Source: Modestobacter sp. VKM Ac-2984 (GTDB lineage: Bacteria; Actinomycetota; Actinomycetes; Mycobacteriales; Geodermatophilaceae). From it: 64,000 nucleotides of DNA. Shown here in pieces: positions 7,747 through 16,352 of this stretch; the stretch's first letter is position 1; each line of letters opens with the position of its first letter. The translations under genes were made by a program, and so were the position numbers. A model generated the notes under the pieces. The model had not been told where the DNA came from, ran no database searches, and saw only the letters and a list, made by a program, of their open reading frames with translations. The stretch lies in NCBI RefSeq assembly GCF_026967985.1, contig NZ_JAPVBJ010000006.1:243170-307169 (forward strand), given 5' to 3'.

Positions 7747-10700
7747 GTGAAGACGTGGCTGGATGCATGGCCGGTGTTCCGGCAGCTGACGGGTCCTGAC
7801 CCGCTGGGGCGCGGCAAGGCCGCCCGCAGCAAGGCGACCGAGCAGGTGGTGAGCCGCACGGCCACCGCCGACCGGGTGGTGCAGTCGGTCTGCCCGTACT
7901 GCGCGGTGGGCTGCGGGCAGCGGGTGTTCGTCAAGGACGAGCAGGTCGTGCAGATCGAGGGCGACCCCGACTCGCCGATCAGCCGCGGCCGGCTCTGCCC
8001 CAAGGGCAGCGCGAGCAAGCAGCTGGTGACCAGCCCGAGCCGGGTCACCACGGTCAAGTACCGCCGTCCGCACGGGACGGAGTGGGAGGACCTGGACCTC
8101 GACACGGCGATGGACATGATCGCCGACCGCGTCCTGGACGCCCGCCGCAAGGGCTGGCAGGACGAGGTGGACGGCCACGCCGTCAACCGCACGCTGGGGA
8201 TAGCGAGCCTCGGAGGGGCGACCCTCGACAACGAGGAGAACTACCTCATGAAGAAGCTTTACAGCGCCATGGGCGCGATCCAGATCGAGAACCAGGCCCG
8301 CATATAGCACTCCGCGACGGTCCCCGGTCTGGGGACCTCGTTCGGTCGTGGCGGCGCCACGAACTTCCAGCAGGACCTGGTGAACTCCGATTGCATCGTG
8401 ATCGAGGGTTCGAACATGGCCGAGTGCCACCCGGTCGGCTTCCAGTGGGTCATGGAGGCCAAGGCGCGGGGCGCGAAGGTCATCCACATCGACCCGCGGT
8501 TCACCCGCACCAGCGCGCTGGCCGACCTGCACGTCCCGCTGCGTGCCGGCACCGACATCGCGTTCCTCGGTGGGCTGATCAAGTACGTCCTGGACAACGA
8601 CCTGGACTTCCGCGAGTACGTCGTCGCCTACACCAACGCGGCGGCGATCCTGCGTGAGGACTTCCAGGACACCGAGGACCTCGACGGCCTGTTCTCCGGC
8701 TTCGACCCCGAGACCGGGCAGTACGACGAGACGACCTGGCAGTACGAGGGCGTGAACGTGCCCTCCTCGGCCGGCCAGCGCTCGCCGAGCCAGCCGGGCG
8801 GGTCGGCCTTCCGTCAGGACGAGGACGACCGGCCCGACGACGCCGCGGACGACGGCACCGACGACGAGACCGAGGGCGTCAAGGAGTCCGACCAGCAGCA
8901 GGGTGCCCAGGGCTCGGCCGACATCCACGGCAAGCCGAAGCGGGACGAGACGCTGCAGCACCCGCGCTGCGTCTTCCAGGTGCTCAAGCGGCACTACGCC
9001 CGCTACACCCCGGAGATGGTCGCCGACATCTGCGGCATCGAACCCGAGGTGTTCCTCAAGGTCGCTGAGTGGGTGACCGCCAACAGCAACCGCGAGCGGA
9101 CGACGGCGTGGGTGTACTCGGTGGGCTGGACGCACCACACGGTGGGCGTGCAGTACATCCGGACGGCGTCGGTCCTGCAGGCGCTGCTGGGCAACATGGG
9201 CCGCCCGGGTGGCGGGATCCTGGCGCTGCGCGGGCACGCGAGCATCCAGGGCTCCACCGACATCCCGACGCTGTTCAACATCCTGCCCGGCTACATCCCG
9301 ATGCCCCACGCCCAGCAGCACACCGACCTGGACAGCTTCTGCGCCTCCAGCGACGACCGGGTGGGCTTCTGGGGCAACATGCGCTCCTACTCGGTGAGCC
9401 TGCTGAAGTCCTGGTGGGGCGACGCGGCGCAGCCGGAGAACGACTTCGCGTTCGACTACCTGCCCCGGCTGACCGGTGACCACGGCACCTACACCACGGT
9501 CGCCGACATGATCCAGGGCAACGTGCCCGGCTACTTCCTGGTCGGGGAGAACCCGGCGGTGGGCAGCGCCAACGGTCGGATGCAGCGCTTCGGCCTGGCC
9601 AACCTCGAGTGGCTGGTCGTCCGCGACCTCCAGATGATCGAGTCGGCGACGTTCTGGAAGACGGCCCCGGAGATCGAGACCGGTGAGCTGGTCACCGAGG
9701 ACATCGCCACCGAGGTCTTCTTCATGCCTGCGGCCACGCACGTGGAGAAGGAGGGCACCTTCACCCAGACGCAGCGGCTGCTGCAGTGGCGGCACAAGGC
9801 GGTCGAGCCGCCGGCCGACTGCCGCAGCGACCTGTGGTTCTACTTCCACCTGGGCCGCAAGCTGCGGGACAAGCTGGCCGGGTCCACCGACCCGCGGGAC
9901 CGCCCGCTGCTGGACCTCACCTGGGACTACCCGACGCACGGGGAGACCGAGGAGCCCAGTGCGGACGCCGTGCTCCGGGAGATCAACGGCTACGACGCCG
10001 ACGGCGAGATGCTCTCGACCTACCTGGACATGAAGGACGACGGGTCGACCAGCGGTGGCTGCTGGATCTACACCGGCGTCTACGCCGACGGCGTCAACCA
10101 GGCCGCCCGGCGGAAGCCCGGCCGGGAGCAGGACTGGGTGGCCGCCGAGTGGGGCTGGGCGTGGCCGTCGAACCGGCGCACGCTGTACAACCGCGCCTCG
10201 GCCGACCCGGACGGCAAGCCGTGGAGCGAGCGCAAGGCCTACGTGTGGTGGGACGAGACAGCAGGGGAAGACGGAGCCGGCCGTTGGGTCGGTCACGACG
10301 TCCCCGACTTCGAGGCCACCAAGCGCCCGGACTACGTGCCGCCGGAGGGCGCGACCGCACAGGCCGGCCTGGGCGGTGCCGACCCCTTCGTCATGCAGGC
10401 CGACGGCAAGGCCTGGCTGTACGTGCCGGCGGGGCTGGCCGACGGCCCGATGCCGGCGCACTACGAGCCGGCCGAGTCGCCGGTGGAGAACGCGCTGTAC
10501 GGCCAGCAGGCCAACCCGGGCCGGGAGGAGATCCAGGCTGCGTACAACCGGGGCAACCCGCCGCGCAGCACGGTCTACCCCTACGCGATGACGACCTACC
10601 GGCTGACCGAGCACCACACGGCCGGTGGGATGAGCCGCACGCTGCCCTACCTGTCGGAGCTGCAGCCGGAGTTCTTCGTGGAGGTCAGCCCGCAGCTGGC

Positions 10701-11085
10701 GCAGGAACGCAACCTGGAGCACGGCGGCTGGGCGACGTTGATCAGCGCCCGGACGGCGATCGAGGCCCGGGTCCTGGTCACCGAGCGGATCCGGCCGATG
10801 AAGCTCAAGGGCGGCCAGCTCGTCGAGCAGATCGGCATCCCGTACCACTGGGGTGAGCAGGGGCTGTCCACCGGCGACTCCGGCAACGACCTGTTCGGTG
10901 TCGTGATGGACCCCAACGTGCACATCCAGGAGACGAAGGTCGCCACCTGCGACATCCAGCCCGGGCGGCGTCCGCGCGGCAAGGCGCTGGTGCAGTACGT
11001 GGAGGACTACCGGATCCGGGCGGGTGTGCAGTCGGGCCTGGTCCCCAGCGGCGGCCGGGCACCGATCGAGGAGGGGACGAGCTGA
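7747..11085 (+). CDS. fdhA: Formate dehydrogenase alpha subunit, selenoprotein with UAG-encoded Sec187
   Basis: Molybdopterin catalytic subunit oxidising formate to CO2. Length is 1112 residues if the in-frame UAG at 8305-8307 is read as selenocysteine. Alignment by eye to E. coli FdnG is continuous across the codon: NQARI-U-HSATVPGLG matches the NQAR(V/I)-U-H active site, and homology runs unbroken before and after it. The N-terminal [4Fe-4S] ligands are Cys49, Cys52, Cys56 and Cys84. Later blocks include VIHIDPRFTRTSALAD, LGNMGRPGGGI and NRRTLYNRASAD. The start is GTG 7747; unlike FdnG there is no twin-arginine signal. Residues about 337-400 form an acidic low-complexity insert (DEDDRPDDAADDGTDDETEG). 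Coupled to fdhB through a mini-ORF. Reading it as a nonsense-disrupted pseudogene is far less likely. Confidence 0.96.
8305..8307 (+). other. In-frame UAG at the selenocysteine position of fdhA
   Basis: The codon is TAG, not TGA, at the exact position occupied by selenocysteine (TGA) or cysteine in FdnG/FdhF-type formate dehydrogenases. Frame, similarity and GC-rich codon use continue on both sides. UAG-directed selenocysteine, with a matching tRNA-Sec anticodon, has been reported experimentally for Geodermatophilus and Blastococcus (Mukai and colleagues, 2016). The tRNA-Sec, selA, selB and selD genes are not in this window. Confidence 0.93.
8308..8345 (+). promoter_or_regulatory. Bacterial SECIS-like hairpin downstream of the UAG
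   Basis: Directly after the UAG a 7-bp perfect helix (GGTCCCC at 8319-8325 with GGGGACC at 8331-8337) closes a five-base loop GGTCT at 8326-8330. The same GGUCU apical loop is the SelB-binding feature of the E. coli fdhF SECIS. Below the helix, C8318 is unpaired, in the place of the bulged U of E. coli. CGA 8315-8317 can pair with TCG 8338-8340, and CC 8312-8313 with GG 8344-8345. The loop begins 18 nt after the recoded codon. The element lies inside the coding sequence, as in other bacterial SECIS elements. Confidence 0.88.
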
Positions 11086-11120
11086 TGGAGCGCGACCCGA
11101 TGGAAGAGGAGCGCTCGTGA
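11085..11120 (+). CDS. Possible 11-codon coupling ORF between fdhA and fdhB
   Basis: The ATG overlaps the fdhA stop (TGATG, 11083-11087) and the TGA at 11118-11120 overlaps the fdhB GTG (GTGA, 11117-11120). The frame encodes MERDPMEEERS. The GAAGAGGAG inside it also serves as the fdhB ribosome-binding site. It is most simply a coupling device that keeps ribosomes moving to fdhB; whether the peptide is functional is unknown. Confidence 0.3.
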   Translation: MERDPMEEERS

Positions 11121-12253
11121 CGACCGTCAGCTCGGCGAGCCCGGCGCTCACCGGCAACGACCCGGCCAACCGGCTCTACGGCCCCCTGCCCGACGTGAGT
11201 GGGGAGGCCGGTTACGCCGAGGACCACCCCGCGCGGGTGGGCTTCTTCACCGACACCTCGGTCTGCATCGGCTGCAAGGCCTGTGAGGTCGCCTGCAAGG
11301 AGTGGAACACGCTCCCGATGGACGACGCGGACGGCAACCGCGACGTCATGGCGATGACCGGGATGTCCTACGACAACACCGGGATGCTCGGGGCCAACTC
11401 CTGGCGGCACGTGGCGTTCGTCGAGCAGAGCCGGGCCGTCGACCTGCCGATGCCCGGGATCGGGCTGCCCGGGGCGGGTGCCGAGGGCGCCGGCGCACCC
11501 GCGGCGGGCTGCGGGAGCGGCGGAGGCGGCTGTGGGAGTGGTGGAGCCCCGGGCGACGCGCACGCCACGTCGCACGGCGGCAACGCCGACGGCGGGCTGA
11601 CCGCCCAGTCCAGCGTGCTCAACGCGGAGGCGCTCAGTGAGTTCGACCCGCAGACCGGCCAGTCGGCCGACCGGGAGATCCGCTGGCTGATGTCCTCCGA
11701 CGTCTGCAAGCACTGCACGCACGCCGGCTGCCTGGACGTCTGCCCGACCGGGGCGCTGTTCCGCACCGAGTTCGGCACCGTGGTCGTGCAGGGCGACATC
11801 TGCAACGGCTGCGGCTACTGCGTGCCGGCCTGCCCCTACGGCGTCATCGACCAGCGCAAGGACGACGGCCGGGTCTTCAAGTGCACGATGTGCTACGACC
11901 GGCTCACCGACGGGCTGCAGCCGGCCTGCGCCACGGCGTGCCCGACCCAGTCGATCCAGTTCGGCGACCTCGACGAGCTCCAGGCCCGGGCCGACGCCCG
12001 GCTGGCCACGCTCAAGGAGCAGGGCGTCGAGACCGCCCGGCTGTACGGGCGCGACGAGGACGACGGCGTCGGCGGCGCGGGGGCCTTCTTCCTGCTGCTC
12101 GACGAGCCCGAGGTCTACGGCCTCCCGCCGGACCCGATCGTCACCACCCGGGACCTGCCGTCGATGTGGAAGCACGCCATCGGCGGGGCTGCCATGGTGG
12201 TCGGTTTCGCGCTCTCGGCCGTGCTGAGTTCACGCAGGGGGCTCGGGCGATGA
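11117..12253 (+). CDS. fdhB: Formate dehydrogenase beta subunit, four [4Fe-4S] clusters
   Basis: Electron-transfer subunit of 378 residues, related to FdnH/FdoH. It carries electrons from the catalytic subunit towards the membrane subunit. Cysteine groups are CIGCKACEVACKEWN near residue 53, CKHCTHAGCLDVCPTG, CNGCGYCVPACPYG and CTMCYDRLTDGLQPACATACP, the normal set for four cubane clusters. A C-terminal hydrophobic segment (HAIGGAAMVVGFALSAVLSS) anchors it to the membrane, as in FdnH. Odd feature: between the first and second cluster motifs is a Gly/Ala/Ser-rich insert with extra cysteines (CGSGGGGCGSGG), about 35-45 residues long. GTG start at 11117 with GAAGAGGAG just upstream. The 3' end overlaps a second mini-ORF. 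Confidence 0.95.
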   Translation: MTTVSSASPALTGNDPANRLYGPLPDVSGEAGYAEDHPARVGFFTDTSVCIGCKACEVACKEWNTLPMDDADGNRDVMAMTGMSYDNTGMLGANSWRHVAFVEQSRAVDLPMPGIGLPGAGAEGAGAPAAGCGSGGGGCGSGGAPGDAHATSHGGNADGGLTAQSSVLNAEALSEFDPQTGQSADREIRWLMSSDVCKHCTHAGCLDVCPTGALFRTEFGTVVVQGDICNGCGYCVPACPYGVIDQRKDDGRVFKCTMCYDRLTDGLQPACATACPTQSIQFGDLDELQARADARLATLKEQGVETARLYGRDEDDGVGGAGAFFLLLDEPEVYGLPPDPIVTTRDLPSMWKHAIGGAAMVVGFALSAVLSSRRGLGR

Positions 12254-12303
12254 CCCTCCCCGAAGCACCAAGATGGCCATTTTGGTGGGAGGAGCAGCTG
12301 TGA
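12250..12303 (+). CDS. Possible 17-residue coupled ORF between fdhB and nrfD-like gene
   Basis: ATG at 12250-12252 overlaps the fdhB stop (ATGA) and its TGA at 12301-12303 overlaps the GTG start of the membrane subunit at 12300 (GTGA). The peptide MTLPEAPRWPFWWEEQL is unusually rich in Trp and Pro for noise, and an AGGGGG stretch precedes it. The same arrangement is found at the fdhA-fdhB junction. It could be a small accessory peptide or purely a translational bridge. Confidence 0.4.
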   Translation: MTLPEAPRWPFWWEEQL

Positions 12304-13400
12304 CCGAGGGACTGGCGACGCCGGGCGCCGGCTGGCGGCGGGCCGACGGCCCGCCGGCACAGCTGCGGGAGAAGAAGCGGCGCAAGGGCGGCCGTCGCGG
12401 CGGTGGCCGCGACGGTGACCCGACCGTCGACGAGGCCGAGTTCACCTCCTACTACGGCCGGCCGATCATCAAGCCGCCGGTGTGGAAGACCCCGGACGTG
12501 CCGCTCTACCTGTTCCTGGGTGGCGCCGCGGGCTCGTCGGCGGTGCTCGGTGCGATCGCCGACGTGACCGGTCGCCCGGCGCTGACCCGGGCGGCGCACT
12601 ACACGGCCGGCGGTGGGGCGCTGGCCTCGGTCGTCTGGCTGATCCACGACCTGGGGCGGCCGGCGCGGTTCCTGCACATGCTGCGGGTGATCAAGCCGAC
12701 GTCGCCGCTGTCGGTGGGGTCCTACATCCTGGCGCCGTTCAGCGCCCTGACCGCGGTCACCGCCGGCATCCAGCTGCTGGAGGCCTTCCCCGGCCTGCAG
12801 AAGTTCGGGCTGCGGCGGATCGCCGGCTGGTTCCCCGGGCTGCGGAAGGTCGTCGGCACCACCTCCGCCGTCTTCGGTGGCCCGATGACCACGTACACGG
12901 CGGTGCTGCTGGCCAACACCGCGGTGCCGTCGTGGCACGAGCCGTACAAGGAACTGCCGTTCGTCTTCGCCGGCTCCGGGATGGCCGCCGGCGGCGGCAT
13001 CTGCATGGCGTTCACCCCGGTCGCCGAGGCGGGGCCGGCCCGGAAGATGGCGGTCGCCGGTGCGGCGGTCGAGCTGGCCGCGATGCACAAGGTCGAGCAC
13101 GATCACGGCATCGTCGGTGAGCCGTACCAGCTGGGCAAGGCCGGGAAGATGATGAAGGCCGCGAAGGCCTGCACCGCCACCGGCGCCGGGCTCACCGTGG
13201 TGGCCGGCCGTACCCGGGTCGGTGCCGCCGTCTCCGGCGCACTGCTGGCGGCCGGGTCGCTGCTGACCCGGTTCGGCGTCTTCGAGGCGGGCATGGCCAG
13301 CGCCCGCGACCCGAAGTACACGGTCGTGCCGCAGCGGGCCCGGATGGCCGCCCGCGAGGAGCAGAAGCGCCAGGACGAGGCCAGCACCATCACCCGCTGA
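12300..13400 (+). CDS. NrfD/PsrC-type membrane subunit of formate dehydrogenase
   Basis: Polytopic membrane protein of 366 residues, related to the NrfD/PsrC family of quinone-interacting subunits. After a basic cytoplasmic N-terminus (KKRRKGGRRGGGR) come several predicted helices, including VPLYLFLGGAAGSSAVLGAIAD, a family-like WLIHDLGRPARFLHMLRV segment, PMTTYTAVLLANTAVPSWHE and a later AGSGMAAGGGICMAFTPVAEAG. It takes the place of the cytochrome b556 subunit FdnI and presumably passes electrons to menaquinone. The GTG at 12300 is chosen because GGGAGGAG lies about 6 nt upstream. The C-terminus is charged. Last gene of the operon, followed by a strong hairpin. Confidence 0.9.
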   Translation: MTEGLATPGAGWRRADGPPAQLREKKRRKGGRRGGGRDGDPTVDEAEFTSYYGRPIIKPPVWKTPDVPLYLFLGGAAGSSAVLGAIADVTGRPALTRAAHYTAGGGALASVVWLIHDLGRPARFLHMLRVIKPTSPLSVGSYILAPFSALTAVTAGIQLLEAFPGLQKFGLRRIAGWFPGLRKVVGTTSAVFGGPMTTYTAVLLANTAVPSWHEPYKELPFVFAGSGMAAGGGICMAFTPVAEAGPARKMAVAGAAVELAAMHKVEHDHGIVGEPYQLGKAGKMMKAAKACTATGAGLTVVAGRTRVGAAVSGALLAAGSLLTRFGVFEAGMASARDPKYTVVPQRARMAAREEQKRQDEASTITR

Positions 13401-13416
13401 GCGCGGCGACACCGGC

Positions 13417-13461
13417 AGGACACCGCCCCGGCACCCCAGGAGGGTGACCGGGCGGTGTCCT
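13417..13461. terminator. Hairpin after the fdh operon
   Basis: A 12-bp perfect stem (AGGACACCGCCC at 13417-13428 with GGGCGGTGTCCT at 13450-13461), with a further inner pairing of CACCC and GGGTG. No T-tract follows, as is common in high-GC actinobacteria. It lies between the convergent fdh operon and the nitroreductase gene, so it may stop transcription from both sides. Confidence 0.75.
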
Positions 13462-13517
13462 CTCGTGCCCTGGTTCGAGCCGGCCGGGGCGGCAGCGCGA
13501 TCGACGTCCTCGGACGG

Positions 13518-14486
13518 TCAGGTCCGGTTGCTGTGCAGGACCTCGTCCACCGAGCGGCGGGGGGAGCGAGCGACCCGCAGGCCGTCCCGTGGGTGACCGG
13601 CCGCGATCAGGGTGATGACGTCCATGTGGTCCGGGATGCCCGCGGCCTCGCGCAGGCGGCGCGACTGGGCGTGGCCGACGGACCAGTTGAGCATGCACGA
13701 GGCGACCCCTTGGGCGTGCAGCGCCCACACCAGGGACATCGCGTAGAGCCCGCCGTCGATCCAGCGCTGGTTGCGCTCGCCGGCGCCGGCGAACAGCTGC
13801 GCGTCGACCGTCACGACGAGCAGGCACGGGATCTGGTCGCGGAAGCCGGCGTTGCCGTTCTGCAGCTCGGCCAGCCGGGCGATGTCCGCATGGTCGGAGA
13901 AGCTCCACAGCCCCCAGGCCTGGCGGTTGCACACGGAGGGGGAGGACAGGGCCAGGTCGGCGGCACGGCGGACGAGCGCGACGTCCAGCGGCTCGTCGGC
14001 GAAGTCCCGGACGCTGACCCGGCTGCGGAAGAAGGCCTCGGTCTCCGCATCGCCGCGCGGGGCCCAGGTGACGGGGAACTTGGTGGGTCCGCCGTCGGTG
14101 TGCTGGGTGTGCTCGTGCCACCGGTGCAGACCATCGAGGGCACTGCGGGCGTGGGAGACCACGGCGGGGTCGTGGTCGGGCAGCTGCTGGTACCGGGGCA
14201 GGTCGCGGTCGAGCCGGGCCGCTGGGGCGGTGCCGAAGCCCACCCGCGGGGAGCGCAGTGCGAGGCCCTTCTCGATCCGGTGGTAGTCCTTGGTGATCTG
14301 CGCCTCGATCTGCCGCGCCTGCGCCGACAGTGCGCTGCGGCCGTCGGTCGCGGCGGAGTGACGGATGTGCCGGCGGCCGTCGCCGAGCGTCTCCCGCCAG
14401 ATCTCGACACCGTCCAGCAGGTACCGCGCGCTCAGCCGGAGTCGGGCGCCGGCCAGCCGGCGGAGTCCCTGGTGGTCAGTGCCCAT
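13518..14486 (-). CDS. Nitroreductase-like flavoprotein
   Basis: Protein of 322 residues. The C-terminal two thirds resemble the FMN-dependent nitroreductase fold: SRVSVRDFADEPLDVALVRRAADLALSSPSVCNRQAWGLW is the typical FMN-binding opening, followed by IPCLLVVTVDAQLF, a Trp-rich QRWIDGGLYAMSLVWALHAQGVASC dimer block and ITLIAAGHP. The N-terminal 110 residues (RLRLSARYLLDGVEIWRETLGDGRRHIR, then KDYHRIEKGLALRSPR) are an extension of the kind seen in nitroreductases encoded in polysaccharide gene clusters. The substrate is unknown. The ATG at 14484-14486 is supported by GGAG five bases upstream. Cytoplasmic. Confidence 0.85.
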   Translation of the reverse strand: MGTDHQGLRRLAGARLRLSARYLLDGVEIWRETLGDGRRHIRHSAATDGRSALSAQARQIEAQITKDYHRIEKGLALRSPRVGFGTAPAARLDRDLPRYQQLPDHDPAVVSHARSALDGLHRWHEHTQHTDGGPTKFPVTWAPRGDAETEAFFRSRVSVRDFADEPLDVALVRRAADLALSSPSVCNRQAWGLWSFSDHADIARLAELQNGNAGFRDQIPCLLVVTVDAQLFAGAGERNQRWIDGGLYAMSLVWALHAQGVASCMLNWSVGHAQSRRLREAAGIPDHMDVITLIAAGHPRDGLRVARSPRRSVDEVLHSNRT

Positions 14487-14885
14487 GTCGTCTCCGATGG
14501 GTCGTTCACCGGTTCGGCTCACACTGGGCCTCATCGCCGAGCTCGGCGGTCTGGTTGCCGAGGGAGTCGGTCTGCAGGTGGCCCGACAGGCGGGCACCGT
14601 CGTTCGCGTCCAGCTGGACCAGGTTCGCCGAACCTGTCGTGCAGGCCGGGCACAGGAGCGGCGAGGAAGGCCGTGGTGTCAGGCCCGACTCCGCCGGCGG
14701 GCCAGCCCCGGGCCGATGATGTCGGACTTCTCCAGTCCTGTCACCCATGCCGGGAGGCACATCTGTCGAACCCGCGCGCCGGGCCGTGGTGGCGGAGGAC
14801 CGGTGCTGCCTGGTGCCGCCCGGACGTCAGCGCGGCGGTCACCGGCGTGCTGCTGGACCGGCTCGCCGCCCCGTCCGGTCGCCTG
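14487..14885. other. Intergenic stretch without a convincing gene
   Basis: About 400 bp between the nitroreductase start and the end of the Pro-rich gene, both on the minus strand. Open frames here have no recognisable product, and no clear hairpin or repeat is seen. It presumably contains the nitroreductase promoter. Confidence 0.4.
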
Positions 14886-16235
14886 TCAGGGGACGGCGAT
14901 CGAGTCCGTCGGGGGTGCTGAGGGCTCTGCGGAGGTCGTGTCGCCGGTCGGGCTGGGCGTCGGCTCCGCATCGGTCGGCGTCGGCTCCGTGGGCTCCGCC
15001 GGATCGGTGGGAGTGGGCTCCGGGTCGGTCGTCGGGCTCGGCGTCGGCGTGGGCTCCGGGTCGGTCGGGCTCGGCGTCGGGGTGGGCTCCGGGTTGGGCG
15101 TCGGCTCCGGGGTGGGCGTGGGCTCCGGGTCGGGAGTCGGCTCCGGGGTGGGCTCCGGGTCGGTCGGGCTCGGCGTCGGGGTGGGGCGCGACACCGTGGG
15201 GTCCGCGGGGTCCGTCGGCGTCGGCGCGGTGGTGCGGGTGCCCCCGCCGGACCCGGCGTCGCTCGCCGGTGGCTGGTCGTCCGGCACCGCGGCGGGCGGC
15301 ACGGTCGACGGTTCGCTGGTCGGACCGTCCGTCGACGTTGCGGGTGCGGTGTCGGTCCGGCGCGGCTGGTCCGTGGACGTGCCGGTTCGAGAGTCCGTGG
15401 CGGGCTCCGGCGACCGGTCGCGGGTGTCCGTCTGCACGCGATCGGCCAGGGGCGCCTCCCAGCCGGGGATGGTGACAGGGGTGGTGAGCCCGGAGATCGC
15501 GGCCCCCTGGTTGAGGGCGTCCCAGGTCGCCGGGACCTGGTCGGGATTGGCGGCCAGCTGGGCGGAGAGCGGGTCGCTGAACCCGAGGCTGCTGCTGGAG
15601 CGGGCCAGGACCGGTGCAAGCGCGATGGCCGAGAGCGCGGTGAGGGCGACCAGGCGCTGTGGGACGCGGCTGTGCGGACCCGGCCGATGGGCCCCTCTCC
15701 GGGTCCACGCCGACCCGATGCGGCGGGCCGGACCGGTCGGTGCGCCTCCCGCGCCGAGGGGCCGGAACGGTCGGGACGGTTGGTGGGACGTCGCCGGGAC
15801 GGGGACGGTGACGTGCCGCCGTGCTCCCGTGGCGAGGAGCGTGCGGTCGGCGGTCCGTCGGGGCCCGCAGCACGCGTCCGCCACGGCGCCGCTCACGCGG
15901 GTGAGGGGTGACCGGCTCGACGTGCCGGGGCGGCGACGTGGGACGAGCCGTGCCTGCAGGGGGATCCGGTGGACGGGCCCGCGGACCAGGCGGGCCGTGC
16001 CGGCCGCGGTCATCAGCCCGTGCCGGGTGGTGGCGACACCCGGCCGTCCGGCCGGCGGGCGGGAGCCGGGCCTGCGGCGCAGCCCGAGGGCACGGCGCCC
16101 GGCGCGGTGCGGGTGCGCGGCGGGGGGCAGCTCGTAGCAGCGGTCCGGTGGCACGTTCGCGACGACGACGTGGAAGACGGCAGCAGCCAACAGGCCCAGC
16201 ACGGGCCAGGCGACCAGCAGCCACCACCACGCCAC
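14886..16235 (-). CDS. Pro/Thr/Glu-rich membrane-anchored envelope protein, paralogue A
   Basis: No known family. The frame gives 449 residues from the GTG at 16233-16235 (GGGGGA upstream): an N-terminal hydrophobic segment (WWWLLVAWPVLGLLAAAVFHVVVA), a long basic stretch, a second hydrophobic segment (VPQRLVALTALSAIALAPVLA), the block RSSSSLGFSDPLSAQLAANPDQ, then about 140 residues of Pro/Thr/Glu/Asp-rich tandem sequence (EPTPTPEPTPNPEPTP type). The block around the second helix is shared with the neighbour at 17070-18059, so the two are paralogues. The low-complexity tail looks like an extracytoplasmic, wall-spanning stalk. The basic middle region could mean the true start is further in, for example the ATG at 16011-16013. 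Confidence 0.6.
   Translation of the reverse strand: MAWWWLLVAWPVLGLLAAAVFHVVVANVPPDRCYELPPAAHPHRAGRRALGLRRRPGSRPPAGRPGVATTRHGLMTAAGTARLVRGPVHRIPLQARLVPRRRPGTSSRSPLTRVSGAVADACCGPRRTADRTLLATGARRHVTVPVPATSHQPSRPFRPLGAGGAPTGPARRIGSAWTRRGAHRPGPHSRVPQRLVALTALSAIALAPVLARSSSSLGFSDPLSAQLAANPDQVPATWDALNQGAAISGLTTPVTIPGWEAPLADRVQTDTRDRSPEPATDSRTGTSTDQPRRTDTAPATSTDGPTSEPSTVPPAAVPDDQPPASDAGSGGGTRTTAPTPTDPADPTVSRPTPTPSPTDPEPTPEPTPDPEPTPTPEPTPNPEPTPTPSPTDPEPTPTPSPTTDPEPTPTDPAEPTEPTPTDAEPTPSPTGDTTSAEPSAPPTDSIAVP
14938..15190. repeat. Imperfect tandem repeat encoding a PTPEP-rich stalk
   Basis: Units of the GGGCTCCGGGTCGGTCGG type recur in register, encoding alternating Pro-Thr-Pro-Glu/Asp runs. Such a repeat can expand or contract by slippage and change stalk length between strains. 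Confidence 0.75.
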
Positions 16236-16352
16236 GGAGTTCCCCCGTCTCGGCCGCTCTGCCCATGCGGCAGGGTCCCGATGCCAAGGTTCGCTCGCAC
16301 GGACCTTCCCGTCAATCGCGCGTCTCACCAGGTGAGGGATCCGTACGTGGAG

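Noticed and set aside
7543..8307. A separate truncated formate dehydrogenase gene ending at TAG, followed by a second gene from 8380
   Set aside because: Same frame, uninterrupted homology across the TAG, Sec-position context and a SECIS-like hairpin; the stop is better explained as selenocysteine.
8305..8307. UAG as pyrrolysine or Gln suppressor site
   Set aside because: Pyrrolysine occurs in methylamine methyltransferases and a few other families, not at this formate dehydrogenase active site; the residue equivalent in homologues is Sec or Cys.
7603..11169. Minus-strand frame of 1188 codons across fdhA
   Set aside because: Shadow of fdhA; its product has no recognisable domain and high Arg/Val/Asp bias typical of antisense frames.
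14938..15190. Possible CRISPR-like or minisatellite array
   Set aside because: Units are in the coding frame of a Pro-rich protein, not separated by unique spacers.
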